Shown: positions 9,194-18,368 of the stretch, piece after piece
Numbering within the stretch: the first letter of the stretch is position 1
How the letters are laid out: every line of letters starts with the position of its first letter
Origin: Myxococcales bacterium
GTDB taxonomy: Bacteria; Myxococcota_A; Bradymonadia; REDH01
Direction: 5' to 3'
Assembly: GCA_020633625.1 (NCBI GenBank)
Contig: JACKDJ010000007.1
Span: 84,352 to 148,351 of the forward strand
DNA: 64,000 nucleotides
Translations under genes and position numbers: made by a program
Notes under the pieces: model-generated
Seen by the model: the letters and a program-made list of their open reading frames with translations, nothing else
Databases searched by the model: none
Told to the model about the DNA's origin: nothing

Positions 9194-9583
9194 TCAGCGC
9201 CCCGACGGCAGCCGGATGGTCGGGTCCTTCTCACGCTGCCGGTAGCAGAGGACCACACGTCCGACGATCTGGTGGACCTCGACGGCAAGTCCCTCGTGAA
9301 GCCACAGCGCGGTGACCTCGGGCGTCACAGGCGCGGATTCGAGCACCTTGAGCTTGATGAGTTCGTGGATCTCGAGCTGTGCCTCGACCTGCGCAGCGAG
9401 CGCCGGCGTCAGGCCGCCGTGCCCCACCGTCACGACGGGCTTGAGCGGGTGGCCGAGCGCCCGAAGAAAGCGGCGCTGCTTCCCAGTCCGCCCGGGGCTT
9501 GCGGCGATGACAGCGGCCCCCCGTCCAAGGTTCGCGGCGCGCTCGGCGGTCGCGGCTGGATCGGGCAGGGTTGGCTTGGACAT
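9194..9583 (-). CDS. yhbY: YhbY/CRM-domain RNA-binding protein
   Basis: The protein is 129 aa. After about 30 residues of Ala-rich leader it has the CRM/YhbY domain: GKQRRFLRALGHPLKPVVTVG, then a helix with EIHELIKLKVL, and VHQIVGRVVLCYRQ. The GxxG-like loop and basic first helix are typical of this KH-like fold, whose bacterial members bind pre-50S ribosomal particles. It pairs with the Sua5-like gene immediately downstream, giving a small translation-related operon. Confidence 0.88.
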   Translation of the reverse strand: MSKPTLPDPAATAERAANLGRGAAVIAASPGRTGKQRRFLRALGHPLKPVVTVGHGGLTPALAAQVEAQLEIHELIKLKVLESAPVTPEVTALWLHEGLAVEVHQIVGRVVLCYRQREKDPTIRLPSGR

Positions 9584-9686
9584 GGTTCGCCTTCGGGTCG
9601 AGAGGCGCGGTAGCTAGGCGATCCGTTTCGCCGGGTCCAGAGAGAACCTCGACGCGCCGCCCCGCTGTGCCCGACTTGGCCGCGCC

Positions 9687-12245
9687 CTACTCGCCCCCGC
9701 CGCCCGCCTCGAGCTGCGCGCGGACGCGATCGACGTGGGCCTGCGCCGAGCTATCTCCGAGGCGCACCGCTTGCTCAAAGGCCTCGAGCGCGGCGGAGTA
9801 GTTCTCGAGGCGGAAGTAATCCATGCCGAGCTTCTTGAAGTAGTCGGCGGAGCGGCTGTTGAGGCGGGTCGCGCGGCGGTGGTGGCGCGCCGCCTGGGAG
9901 TAGTTCCGCTCCTGGAACTCGACATCGCCGAGGCCGGCGTGGGCCGACGCGATCGTGTCGTCGAGCTCGATGACCTGCGCGAAGAGCTGACGCGCACGGC
10001 TGGTGTCTCGGCCCGAGAGCGCGGCTTCGGCCTGCGGCAAGATCTCCCGCGCCCGGATCGCGTTTGCGGCGCGGAGTGCGGCCTCTGCGTCTTCGTTCGG
10101 GCGCTCGCTCGGTGTGGCGGCCGGGGCCGGCGTCGGAGCCGGCGTCGGCGTCGCTGCCGGCGTCGGCGTCGGCGTCGGCGCGACGGCGATCTCCGGCTCG
10201 GGGGTGACCGCCGCGGGCTCGGTGTCTGGCGCTTCGGCCGCTGCGTCATCGATGGCAGGGGCTGCCGCGTCGTCGGTGGCGGCCACGGCCGCATCCGCAG
10301 CCGGATCGCCCGAAGCCTCCGGCTCGGGCTCAGGCTCCGGCTCGGGCTCGGGCTGTGGTACCGCGGCCGGCGGGGCCGGCGCAGCCGCTGCGGCGGTGCC
10401 TGTGTCGGCACCCGTGTCGGCCGAAGCGGGCCGGTCGGCTTCCGCTCCGGTGAGAGCCGGCCACAGGTTCGAGAAGAGGACGACCGCGACGACCGCGAGG
10501 AAGATCAGCGCGACGGAGCCGACGAGAAAGAGTCGATTGTGCGTTCTCGTCTCGTCGCGCGGCTCTTCGGAGTTCGACGCCAGCTCGTGCATTGCCGCCG
10601 AGTCCTCGCCGATCGCGAACCATCCGAGCTCGTCGCCGTCGTCCTGGAGTCCCTGCCGCTTTCCGGAGTGCGAGGCGCTTGGGTTCGGCGCGGCGGTGGG
10701 GTTCTTGCTGGGACCTGACGCCGATGCGGACGGCGCCGCGTTCTGCGCGCGGTCCTCGGACTGCTGTGGCGCGCGCTCATCGCCTGGGCGACGCTTGCCC
10801 TTCTTGTTCTTCTTCTTGCCCTTCCCGCCAGGGTCGCTCGTCAGGATCTTTCCCGAGGGGAAATCGGGACTTGGGGCGCTCTGCTCACTCGGCGCCGCGT
10901 CCGCAGCGGTGCGCTCGATCGCGTCGTTGACGGTCGCCGCCGACATCAGGAGGGTGCCGGACTCGGCGACCGGGTCGGCGACTTCGTCCGAGACGGGTGG
11001 CTCGTCGGTCGGCGACGCGGTGCCGGCAATCTCGGGCGGGGAGTCGTCGACGGGCGGTGCGGGGGCGTCGTCGGCTCGCGCTTCCGAGGCCGGCTCGGAG
11101 GATGCTACCTCGGGCGCGCTGACCGACTCGGCGGCCGCGACCGCGGCCGCGATGACGTCCGCCGACATGAGCAGTGTCCCCGTGCCATCGTGAGCCGACG
11201 CTGCCTCGTCTGCCGGCGGCGGGGACGCGACATCGAGATCGGCGAGCGAGGGCAGTAGCGACGAGACGTCGGTGACAACCGACTTGTCGGTGTCGTCGAT
11301 ACGCAGCGGGTCAAGCACGGGGCCGTCGGCGGGAATCGGCTTGCCGGCGAGGACGCCGACCGGCGAGATGCCCATTGGCGCGGCGAGACGCTCGTCGGCC
11401 TCGGAGACTCCGTCGCGCAGGTTGGCGATGGCGCGCCGGAAGGCGAGCGCGGTCTGAAAGCGCTCGTCCGGGTCCTTGTTGAGCGCCGTGTTGATGATGT
11501 TCTCGGCGTCTGCCGAGATCTTGAGGCCGGGCTTTGCGTACCTAGGCGGAAGCGGCTTCTCGTAGATCTGGCGCTTGAGCGTCGTGCTGGCCGAGCGCGC
11601 GAGGAACGGCGTCTTACCGGTAAGCATCTGATAGAACAGCAGCCCGACGACGTAGATGTCGGAGCGGACGTCCGGCTTGGCGCCCTGGGCTTGCTCGGGC
11701 GAGAAGTACTCGGGCAGGCCCAAGAAGCGGTCGGGGTCGCTGCGGCTGGTCTTGACCGGGTCAGCGACGCCGTAGAGGAAGTGCTGGAACGGGTCCGTGA
11801 CGACGACGGATCCGGCGGAGAGGCCGTCCAGTAGGAGGACCTTCCGCGTCGTGAGGCCACCGTGCGCCTCGCCGCTGCCGTGCAGCTCGTCGAGCGCGTC
11901 GAGGATTCCGCACGCGACAGCGGCGGCGGCCTCGACGGACAGGCTCCCCGCCTTGGAGAGGACCGACTCGAGCGTGTCGCCCTCGACCCACCGGGTCGCC
12001 ATCCAGCCCCGATCCTGCCCGAGGTCCAGCGCGGCGACCGCCGGGGTGCGCGCTGGCATCAGGTTGCGCAGGCGCAGGAGCGCGCCACGGAAAGCCGCCG
12101 AGCCGGTGTCGTTGGAGACCGCCCAGGCGTCGAACACCTTCAGCGCGGCCCGTCGTCCGGTGCCGCGTTCAGTCGCCCTGAACACTTCGCCGAGCTGGTC
12201 GCGGCCGACGCGCTCGCCGAGGTCGAATCTGGAAGAAGGTTCCAT
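9687..12245 (-). CDS. Kinase-fold membrane protein with TPR C-terminus, probable pseudokinase
   Basis: The protein is 852 aa. Residues about 7-280 have a Ser/Thr kinase fold: degenerate glycine loop GERVGRDQLGEVF, Lys36 in AALKVFD, YFSPEQ and RSDIYVVGLLFYQMLTG. The catalytic HRD motif reads HGG (128-130) and DFG reads DPF (151-153), so the base aspartate is absent. A long Ala/Pro/Glu-rich region follows, then a membrane helix (LFLVGSVALIFLAVVAVVLF, near residues 575-595). Next comes Pro/Thr/Glu low complexity with EP and TP repeats, and three or more TPR units at the C-terminus. I infer a signalling scaffold with extracytoplasmic TPRs rather than an active kinase. Confidence 0.85.
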   Translation of the reverse strand: MEPSSRFDLGERVGRDQLGEVFRATERGTGRRAALKVFDAWAVSNDTGSAAFRGALLRLRNLMPARTPAVAALDLGQDRGWMATRWVEGDTLESVLSKAGSLSVEAAAAVACGILDALDELHGSGEAHGGLTTRKVLLLDGLSAGSVVVTDPFQHFLYGVADPVKTSRSDPDRFLGLPEYFSPEQAQGAKPDVRSDIYVVGLLFYQMLTGKTPFLARSASTTLKRQIYEKPLPPRYAKPGLKISADAENIINTALNKDPDERFQTALAFRRAIANLRDGVSEADERLAAPMGISPVGVLAGKPIPADGPVLDPLRIDDTDKSVVTDVSSLLPSLADLDVASPPPADEAASAHDGTGTLLMSADVIAAAVAAAESVSAPEVASSEPASEARADDAPAPPVDDSPPEIAGTASPTDEPPVSDEVADPVAESGTLLMSAATVNDAIERTAADAAPSEQSAPSPDFPSGKILTSDPGGKGKKKNKKGKRRPGDERAPQQSEDRAQNAAPSASASGPSKNPTAAPNPSASHSGKRQGLQDDGDELGWFAIGEDSAAMHELASNSEEPRDETRTHNRLFLVGSVALIFLAVVAVVLFSNLWPALTGAEADRPASADTGADTGTAAAAAPAPPAAVPQPEPEPEPEPEPEASGDPAADAAVAATDDAAAPAIDDAAAEAPDTEPAAVTPEPEIAVAPTPTPTPAATPTPAPTPAPAATPSERPNEDAEAALRAANAIRAREILPQAEAALSGRDTSRARQLFAQVIELDDTIASAHAGLGDVEFQERNYSQAARHHRRATRLNSRSADYFKKLGMDYFRLENYSAALEAFEQAVRLGDSSAQAHVDRVRAQLEAGGGGE

Positions 12246-12301
12246 CGAGAGCCGGAAGGGATGGCCCGCCGCGTCTGTGCGAGAGCCACGGGGCGCGAGG
12301 G

Positions 12302-12330
12302 TCTTAGCACAACGGCGATCGTAGGCGCAA
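12302..12330 (-). promoter_or_regulatory. Candidate promoter of the pseudokinase gene
   Basis: On the minus strand TTGCGC (12325-12330) is followed after 17 bp by CTAAGA (12302-12307), about 57 bp upstream of the kinase-fold gene start. The match to sigma70 consensus is moderate. Confidence 0.3.
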
Positions 12331-12414
12331 CGGTGCGACGGCGGTCACGGTATTGCGAGTGGGCCCGCGCTTTGGCTGTCTGGGGACCGCCGGCCGCCGT
12401 CGTCATTGTGTAGT

Positions 12415-14835
12415 TCAGAACCCGTCTTCGTCGGACGGCTGGGCGGGGGGAACACCGCCGCCGGTCCCGAGCAGAATCGAGTCGACGGAGCGCTCCGTCG
12501 GGTCCGGGGCGAGCTCGGTAGGGGCCGTTCCGTCGAGGAAGAACTCCGAGACTCCGCCGGCGCTGCCCGGGCGGGCCAGCAGACCCGTCGACGGGTCGAT
12601 GGTGGCGGATACGATGCCGGGCGGCGGCCCGGGAAACGGCGGGGCGGCGTGCAGCTCGATGTAGCGCGTCATGAAGTCGACCCAGATCGGGGCCGCGCTG
12701 TGGCCGCCGGTCTCGCCGCGTCCAAGCTCTCCGTTGTCGTCTCGCCCGACCCAGACGCCGGTGGCCAGCTCGGTCGAGAACCCGACGAACCATGCGTCAC
12801 GTGCTCCGTTTGTCGTACCGGTCTTGGCAGCGACCTCGGCTCCGACCCGACGCGCGGCGGAGCCGGTTCCGCTCGTGACGACAGAGCGCATGAGTGACGT
12901 CGTCAGCCACGCGACCGCGGCATCGACGGTCTGCTCTAGCTCCGGCTCGACCGCTAGCAGCACCGCCCCGGTGGTGTCCGTGACCCGGAGTAGCGTCGAC
13001 GCATCGGCTCGCCAGCCGCCCGTGGCGAGTGTGGCGTACGCGTTGGTGAGCTCGAACGGCGGCATTTCGGCCGAGCCGAGTGCGAGCGTGAGGTTGGTCG
13101 GGAGGTCGGCGGTGACCCCGAGGGCACGCGCGAACTCGGTAGCGGCGTTTAGCCCGACGAGGTCGAGCACTCGCACTGCCGCGACGTTTCGCGAACGCGC
13201 GAGGGCTTCGCGAATCGACAGCGGGCCGAGGTAACGGCCGTCGTAGTTCTGTGGCTGCCACGTGGGCTGCCCGGGAATCGGGAACGTCACTGGCTGGTCG
13301 AGCAGGATGGTGGCCGGGGTGATCGTCCGTCTCGCGAGCGCAGCGCCGTAGACGACCGGCTTGAACGCGCTGCCTACCTGCCTCCTGGCCTGCACGGCGC
13401 GGTTGAATCCGCCCGCCGACGCATAGCCGCCAACCAGGGCGACCACGCGGCGGTCCGACACGCTGATCGCGACGAGGGCGGCCTCTGCCGAAGGCAGGAG
13501 TTGTACGGTCGCGGTCGTCGGGTCGCTCTCCGACAGCGACGCCGGGGGTACGACCGCCGCTGGCGTCACCGTGAAGACGTCGCGCGGCGCGAAGACCTCT
13601 GCCCACTGCTCGCCGGTTGGGCACAAGCGAGAGCCGGGCTCACGCGAGAGCGTGGCGACGTACGGGCCGATCCCGACAACGGTGTGCGCCTCGTCAGAGG
13701 TGAGCACGACGGCGCGGTACTCGCGGCCGTGCTGCAGCCCCAGTGTCGCGACGTCGGCGTCGTGGTCGCGCCGCCACTCTTCGACGTCGGCGTCGGACGC
13801 GAGCTCCCGGAAGGGGCGGAGGTATCCGTGACGGCCGTCGTAGTCACGGAGCCCAGCCTGCACGGCCTCTTCGGCGATTGCCTGAGCGTCGCGGTCGACG
13901 GCGACAACGATGTGGAGGCCCCCGGAGTAGATCGTCGCGTCGTCGAAGCGCTCTCGCAGCTCGCGGGTCGCGGCGTCGACGTACGACGGGAAGCGCCCCT
14001 CCCACGGGCCAACGCCGCGGTTGGGGTCGAGCACGAGCGGCGCGGCATCAGCCTCTCGATACACCGCCTCTTCGATGAAGCCCTTCTCCCAGAGCTGGCG
14101 CAGCACGTAGGCGCGGCGCCCGAGCGCCTCGTCGGGGTGGAAGTGCGGGTTGTAGCGGTTCGGCGACTGCACGAGCCCGGCGAGTGTCGCGGCCTCGGGC
14201 AGATTGAGCTCGGCGGCGCCGTGGCCGAAGTAGTAACGCGACGCCTCCTCGACGCCGTAGGCGCGACTGCCGAAGAACACCTCATTCAGGTAGATTGTGA
14301 GGATCTCGTCCTTGGTGAGGTTGTCCTCGAGCTCGAAGGCGAGGATGGCCTCCTGGATCTTCCGTCGGATGGTGCGCTCGGGGCTCAGGACGAGGTTCTT
14401 GACCAGCTGTTGTGTGATGGTCGATGCGCCCTGGCTGAGCTGTCCCCGCCGGAGGTTTCGGTACATCGCCTTGGCGATGCCGACGAAGTTGATCCCTCGG
14501 TGCTGATAAAACTGCGCGTCTTCGGCGGCGATCATGGCGTCGCGCATCGCCTGTGGGATCTGCTCGAACGGGATCACCGTTCGGACTTCGGCGGCGGAGT
14601 CGGTCAGCGTGGCGAGCACGTTCCCGTCTACATCGACGATGCGGGACACTTGGCGCGGCTGGTAGTCGCGGACCCCGTGGATGTCGGGCAGCTCTTGGCC
14701 GTAGTAGCGCACGAGACCCGCGACGCCGGCGACCCCGGCGAGGACCCCGAACATCGCCAACACGACGGCGAAGAGCATCAACCTCGCGAGGCACGAGCGT
14801 CTCGGCTTCTTTGCCGCGGGGCGCTTGGCGGCCAC
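12415..14835 (-). CDS. Class A penicillin-binding protein (PBP1A family)
   Basis: A bifunctional peptidoglycan synthase of 806 aa. After a Lys/Arg-rich cytoplasmic tail and one membrane helix (LMLFAVVLAMFGVLAGVAGV), the GT51 transglycosylase domain shows EDAQFYQHRG and ASTITQQLVKN. The transpeptidase domain shows SAFK (SxxK), SRN (SxN) and KTGTTNGARDAWFVG. The GTG at 14835 is chosen because it overlaps the upstream stop by one base (TAGTG) and is followed at once by the basic tail; a longer frame would run into the methyltransferase gene. It is the last gene of the long minus-strand operon that also encodes a possible LpoA-like activator. Confidence 0.93.
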   Translation of the reverse strand: MAAKRPAAKKPRRSCLARLMLFAVVLAMFGVLAGVAGVAGLVRYYGQELPDIHGVRDYQPRQVSRIVDVDGNVLATLTDSAAEVRTVIPFEQIPQAMRDAMIAAEDAQFYQHRGINFVGIAKAMYRNLRRGQLSQGASTITQQLVKNLVLSPERTIRRKIQEAILAFELEDNLTKDEILTIYLNEVFFGSRAYGVEEASRYYFGHGAAELNLPEAATLAGLVQSPNRYNPHFHPDEALGRRAYVLRQLWEKGFIEEAVYREADAAPLVLDPNRGVGPWEGRFPSYVDAATRELRERFDDATIYSGGLHIVVAVDRDAQAIAEEAVQAGLRDYDGRHGYLRPFRELASDADVEEWRRDHDADVATLGLQHGREYRAVVLTSDEAHTVVGIGPYVATLSREPGSRLCPTGEQWAEVFAPRDVFTVTPAAVVPPASLSESDPTTATVQLLPSAEAALVAISVSDRRVVALVGGYASAGGFNRAVQARRQVGSAFKPVVYGAALARRTITPATILLDQPVTFPIPGQPTWQPQNYDGRYLGPLSIREALARSRNVAAVRVLDLVGLNAATEFARALGVTADLPTNLTLALGSAEMPPFELTNAYATLATGGWRADASTLLRVTDTTGAVLLAVEPELEQTVDAAVAWLTTSLMRSVVTSGTGSAARRVGAEVAAKTGTTNGARDAWFVGFSTELATGVWVGRDDNGELGRGETGGHSAAPIWVDFMTRYIELHAAPPFPGPPPGIVSATIDPSTGLLARPGSAGGVSEFFLDGTAPTELAPDPTERSVDSILLGTGGGVPPAQPSDEDGF

Positions 14836-15680
14836 TACTGCTCGTCGACGAAGTCGACCTCGTCTACGGCCATCACGTCGGGCTCGCGGACGGTGCCGGC
14901 CCACACGAGCAGCTCGAGCGAGAGGTCCACCGCGTCTCCGCCAAAGTAGGTCGCCAGCCGCGCTAGCGCGGCGTCGACGACTCCGGGCGCTACGGCGTCG
15001 AGCTCGGCCCAACCAGCGACGACCGGGCCGAGGAGTGGGTCCGTGCGGAGTGCGTCGACGCTGTCGAGTCGCGCGTCGACCTCGGCGCGCGCGGCATACG
15101 TCCGCTGGAGGCCGACCCTCTCTGCGGCCGCATCGAGCATCTCTAGATCGACGCGCCGGCCGCTCAGGTCATCGATGGCGGAGCGGCACTGCTCGAGGAC
15201 CCCGCGCGCGAGGCACTCCTCGAGCACCGCCTCGAGCAGGAGCCCCGCCGAACGGGCGCCGAGCGCGCAGACCGTGACGACCCCGCCGGGCCGCACGACT
15301 TTGTCGAGCGCTACGAAGGCATTGAGCGCCTCGGCCTCCGTCGTGCACGCATGCACGCCGATTGCGGCGCCGAACACGTCGGGGGCGTAACCAAGGCCCG
15401 TGAGCGCGTTGGTGGCGAAGAACACGGGGCGCGCCGTACCGACCACCGCGGCCCGCGACGCGTCGACGCGGCGAGGGTCGGAGTCGACGGCCATCACGCG
15501 CGACGCGCTGGCCGCGGCGTCCACGACGTGTCGCAGCAACGTCCCGGCGCCGCAGGCGGCGACAAGAATCGTGCCGCTCACGTCGCTGACCCGCGGCAGC
15601 ACGTGCGGCACCGCGGCGGACTCCCAGACGTGGATCGGCCGCGCCGGGTCTCGAAATGCTGCTTGCGCGCCCGTGCTCAA
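14835..15680 (-). CDS. Class I SAM-dependent methyltransferase
   Basis: The protein is 281 aa. It has the glycine-rich SAM loop VAACGAGTLLRHV (motif I), the acidic end of beta2 MAVDSDPRRVDASR, and VRPGGVVTVCALG after motif IV. The substrate is not apparent: the C-terminal half is Ala/Asp/Leu-rich and lacks the NPPY motif of N-methylases. The TTG start at 15680 overlaps the thiL stop (TTGA), which indicates translational coupling; the 3' end touches the PBP gene. A small-molecule or lipid methylase is possible but unsupported. Confidence 0.75.
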   Translation of the reverse strand: MSTGAQAAFRDPARPIHVWESAAVPHVLPRVSDVSGTILVAACGAGTLLRHVVDAAASASRVMAVDSDPRRVDASRAAVVGTARPVFFATNALTGLGYAPDVFGAAIGVHACTTEAEALNAFVALDKVVRPGGVVTVCALGARSAGLLLEAVLEECLARGVLEQCRSAIDDLSGRRVDLEMLDAAAERVGLQRTYAARAEVDARLDSVDALRTDPLLGPVVAGWAELDAVAPGVVDAALARLATYFGGDAVDLSLELLVWAGTVREPDVMAVDEVDFVDEQ

Positions 15681-16618
15681 TCCGCCTCGTCGAAGTGCCG
15701 GAAACCGCGGTCGGTCAGAGGTGTGCGAGTACCATCCGCCCCACGGAGGGTCAAGCCGTCGCCGGCCGGAACGACACCCCCGACCGCGACGTAGCCGGTC
15801 CCCGGGCGCTCCCACGCGGCGACGAGCCGAAGGTAGTCGTCGCCCCCGAAGAGCCCGGCGGCGTCTACATCCTCGCCGAGCGACGACGCCGCATCTGCGA
15901 GCGTCGCGCGGCCAGGGAGAGGGAGCCGCACCTCGGCGCCGACTTCCGATGCTCGGCACATTCGCCGCAAGTCGGTGACCAGACCGTCGGACACATCCAT
16001 CGCCGCCCCCAGGGGCACATCTGCGGGGAGCCTCCGCGGCACCGGGCGCCGGTGACACGCGACGACATCGACGAACTCGGGCTCGTGACCTCGACCGGCG
16101 CGCAAGGCGGCCAGCCCGAGGTGTGCGACCCCGGGGACGCCGTCGAGCCACAGCGTCATCCCCGCCACCGCGCCGGCGCGCGTCACGACCTCCCGCCCGG
16201 CGGCCAGTGCCCCGAACACGGTCAGGGTGAGCGAGACGACGGGCGCACGGACCGTGTCGCCGCCGACGAGGCAGAGCGAGATGCCGAGGGCGCGCTGTGC
16301 CTCCGCGAAGCCGGCGACGAGGTCGTCGACGATCCACACGTCGGCCGAAGGTAGCCCGAGGGCGAGCAGCCAGGCGGTCGGCTCCGCTCCCATCGCCCAG
16401 ATGTCGCTGACGTTCGTCGCGAGCGCCTTGTACGCGACGTCCTGCCAGCTCGACCATGTCCTGTCGAAGTGCACACCCTCGACGAGGGCGTCGCACGCGA
16501 CCACGCGGCCGTCGGTCGGCAGGAGGACGGCGCCGTCGTCGCCGATGCCCTCTGGGCTGGACCGGCCCGCCCCGAGCGCCGCGCGCAGCCGCTCGATCGC
16601 TGCTGACTCGGCGTCCAC
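15677..16618 (-). CDS. thiL: Thiamine-monophosphate kinase
   Basis: The protein is 313 aa, the usual ThiL size. It shows the PurM/ThiL-fold motifs GIGDDGAVL, CDALVEGVHFDR, ALATNVSDIWAMGAEP, LVGGDTVRAP and MDVSDGLVTDLRR. ThiL phosphorylates thiamine monophosphate with ATP to give thiamine diphosphate in the cytoplasm. The start is GTG at 16618, 3 bp after the upstream stop. No other thiamine gene is nearby; its place in the envelope/chaperone operon looks incidental. Confidence 0.93.
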   Translation of the reverse strand: MDAESAAIERLRAALGAGRSSPEGIGDDGAVLLPTDGRVVACDALVEGVHFDRTWSSWQDVAYKALATNVSDIWAMGAEPTAWLLALGLPSADVWIVDDLVAGFAEAQRALGISLCLVGGDTVRAPVVSLTLTVFGALAAGREVVTRAGAVAGMTLWLDGVPGVAHLGLAALRAGRGHEPEFVDVVACHRRPVPRRLPADVPLGAAMDVSDGLVTDLRRMCRASEVGAEVRLPLPGRATLADAASSLGEDVDAAGLFGGDDYLRLVAAWERPGTGYVAVGGVVPAGDGLTLRGADGTRTPLTDRGFRHFDEAD

Positions 16619-16621
16619 GGT

Positions 16622-17395
16622 CTAGACCGACGGCGCGCGGCCGACCATCCTGAGCAGGATGATGGTCATGATCACTGCGAGGATGCCGGTGATCACGAGC
16701 ACCACCTGCCGGACCACCTTCGCACGCGCCGCGAGCTCGGCGCCGTCCCCTCGGGCCATGGCCTGCACTAGCACGGTGGCGTCGCGCTGCGCCCGCTCGA
16801 GGCAGGCCTGCAGGAACGTGTCTTCAGGGGCGTCTGCCAACAGGTGGCGGTACCGCATCGCAGCGAAAGTCGGGACGCCGGCGCTCCGACACCATTCCAG
16901 GAACTCCTCGTGCGCAGCCACCTCTGCGGCGTCGGGAGCGCTCAGCGCAGCCCACCGCGCCTCCGCCTCGGCGTACGCCCGCTCGAGGCCCGGCGGGGGG
17001 CGCTCCCATGGCCGTTGCTGTGCCGCCGGGGAGGCCAGCCGAAGCCCGCACTTGTGACAGTTTTCGGGGTCATGCTGGCGGTGTCCGCACTTCGGGCACT
17101 TGTGCGGTGGGAGCGCGCGCGGAGCGGCGGACGACGCTCGGCGCGGCTCTGCCACCGCTACCGGAGTGGCCCGCGCCGGCGCGGAGAGGCGCTCCGACGC
17201 GTGGTCGTACCCCGGCGCGAGGGTCGGGGCGGCGACCGCGCGGGCGGGCTCGGACGTAGGCGGGGCATGCGGCTGTGGCTGCGCGAGCGTCTCCTGGGCG
17301 CCGCAGGCGACGCACGCCAGGATCACACCGTCTGGCCCCTGGCCGACGAAGGTCGGTGGGCCCGTGTGGCCACATGCGGTGCACGAGAGCAGCAT
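16622..17395 (-). CDS. Zinc-ribbon protein with C-terminal membrane anchor
   Basis: The protein is 257 aa. The N-terminal zinc ribbon has CTACGHTG followed by CVACG. A Pro/Ala-rich linker follows, then a second cluster CPKCGHRQHDPENCHKCG. After a charged helical region comes a single C-terminal membrane helix (VVLVITGILAVIMTIILLRM) and a short tail, giving a tail-anchored topology with cytoplasmic zinc ribbons. The function is unknown. It begins 4 bp after the site-2 protease stop, so the pair is likely co-expressed; the zinc-ribbon protein could be a regulator or partner of the protease. Confidence 0.7.
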   Translation of the reverse strand: MLLSCTACGHTGPPTFVGQGPDGVILACVACGAQETLAQPQPHAPPTSEPARAVAAPTLAPGYDHASERLSAPARATPVAVAEPRRASSAAPRALPPHKCPKCGHRQHDPENCHKCGLRLASPAAQQRPWERPPPGLERAYAEAEARWAALSAPDAAEVAAHEEFLEWCRSAGVPTFAAMRYRHLLADAPEDTFLQACLERAQRDATVLVQAMARGDGAELAARAKVVRQVVLVITGILAVIMTIILLRMVGRAPSV

Positions 17396-17399
17396 CGGA

Positions 17400-18368
17400 T
17401 CAGCGCAGGACTTGGGACCAGCCACCGAGGACGGGCGTCGGCGTGAAGGTTGCCACAAACACGAGGGCCGCCGCCAGCGCCACGCCACGGTCGGAGCGCC
17501 CCCACGCCCGCTGCCCCCGTGTGATCGGCGGGTGCTTCAGGCCCACCGCGAAGAGGACGAAGAGCGCGAACACGGCGGCGGACGGACTCAGGACCGCCGT
17601 CGCCGCGAAGAGGACGAAGGGGACCACCACCCACCGGTTCCAGCGGTCCCCGAGCGTCGCGAACGCGATATGGCCACCGTCGAGCTGACCGAACGGGAGC
17701 AGATTCAGCGAGGTGACCAGGCAGCCCGCCCACCCGGCGAGCGCGACGGGATGCAAGAAGACATCCGTGCCGGGCTCGAGGGGACCAAACATCGCCCGCT
17801 GCAGCACCCAGAAGAGCGGCGAGACGCCCAGCGCGATTCCTGCGTCCGACGTGAGCGGCCGAACGACGCTCAGCCGCAAGCCGACCGCGATGATAGGCAG
17901 CGCGACGACGATGCCGGCGAACGGTCCCCACGCGGCGACACGCAGGAGCACGGCGGCCGGAATTCCGGGTCGCAGCGAGCGCTCGCCGGCCGCGTCCACC
18001 GGGCCGTCGGCGGTCGCGTCCGACATCGCGATGACCGCGCCGAGCGTCCCGATGGGCGGGAGGAACGGCACGAAGAGAGGCCAGGACATGGGAACCCCGC
18101 GCCGCCGCGCGGTCACGAAGTGTCCCATCTCGTGGGCGACCAGGATGGCGAGCAGCGCCGCCGAGAAGGCGAGGCCGGGACCGAGGAGACCGGGAGCTCG
18201 CCACCACGACGGCACCAGGCCCCCGACCCAGGGGAGCGACCGGACGAAGAGGTAGCCGCCCATCGCCGGACCGCCCAGCGCGCCCGCGTACGTCGTCGAG
18301 ACGACCGTCGCTGCGAACGCGAGGGCGCGGAGCGCGGTCGACCGACCGCCGCGAGCGGGCGCGCTCAT
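17400..18368 (-). CDS. Site-2 protease, M50 family
   Basis: A polytopic membrane protein of 322 aa. It has the zinc site HEMGH (79-83) inside a hydrophobic helix, and the second motif NLLPFGQLDGGH, whose aspartate completes the zinc site. Family members cleave substrates within the membrane, for example anti-sigma factors. No PDZ domain is evident. The ATG at 18368 overlaps the upstream stop (ATGA). The location after grpE-dnaK-dnaJ suggests a link to envelope or protein-folding stress, which is inference only. Confidence 0.9.
   Translation of the reverse strand: MSAPARGGRSTALRALAFAATVVSTTYAGALGGPAMGGYLFVRSLPWVGGLVPSWWRAPGLLGPGLAFSAALLAILVAHEMGHFVTARRRGVPMSWPLFVPFLPPIGTLGAVIAMSDATADGPVDAAGERSLRPGIPAAVLLRVAAWGPFAGIVVALPIIAVGLRLSVVRPLTSDAGIALGVSPLFWVLQRAMFGPLEPGTDVFLHPVALAGWAGCLVTSLNLLPFGQLDGGHIAFATLGDRWNRWVVVPFVLFAATAVLSPSAAVFALFVLFAVGLKHPPITRGQRAWGRSDRGVALAAALVFVATFTPTPVLGGWSQVLR

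Noticed and set aside
10130..10370. Short GGCGTC/GGCTCC-type repeats considered as a CRISPR or satellite
   Set aside because: They are in-frame Pro/Thr and Glu/Pro codon runs of the kinase-fold gene without spacers.
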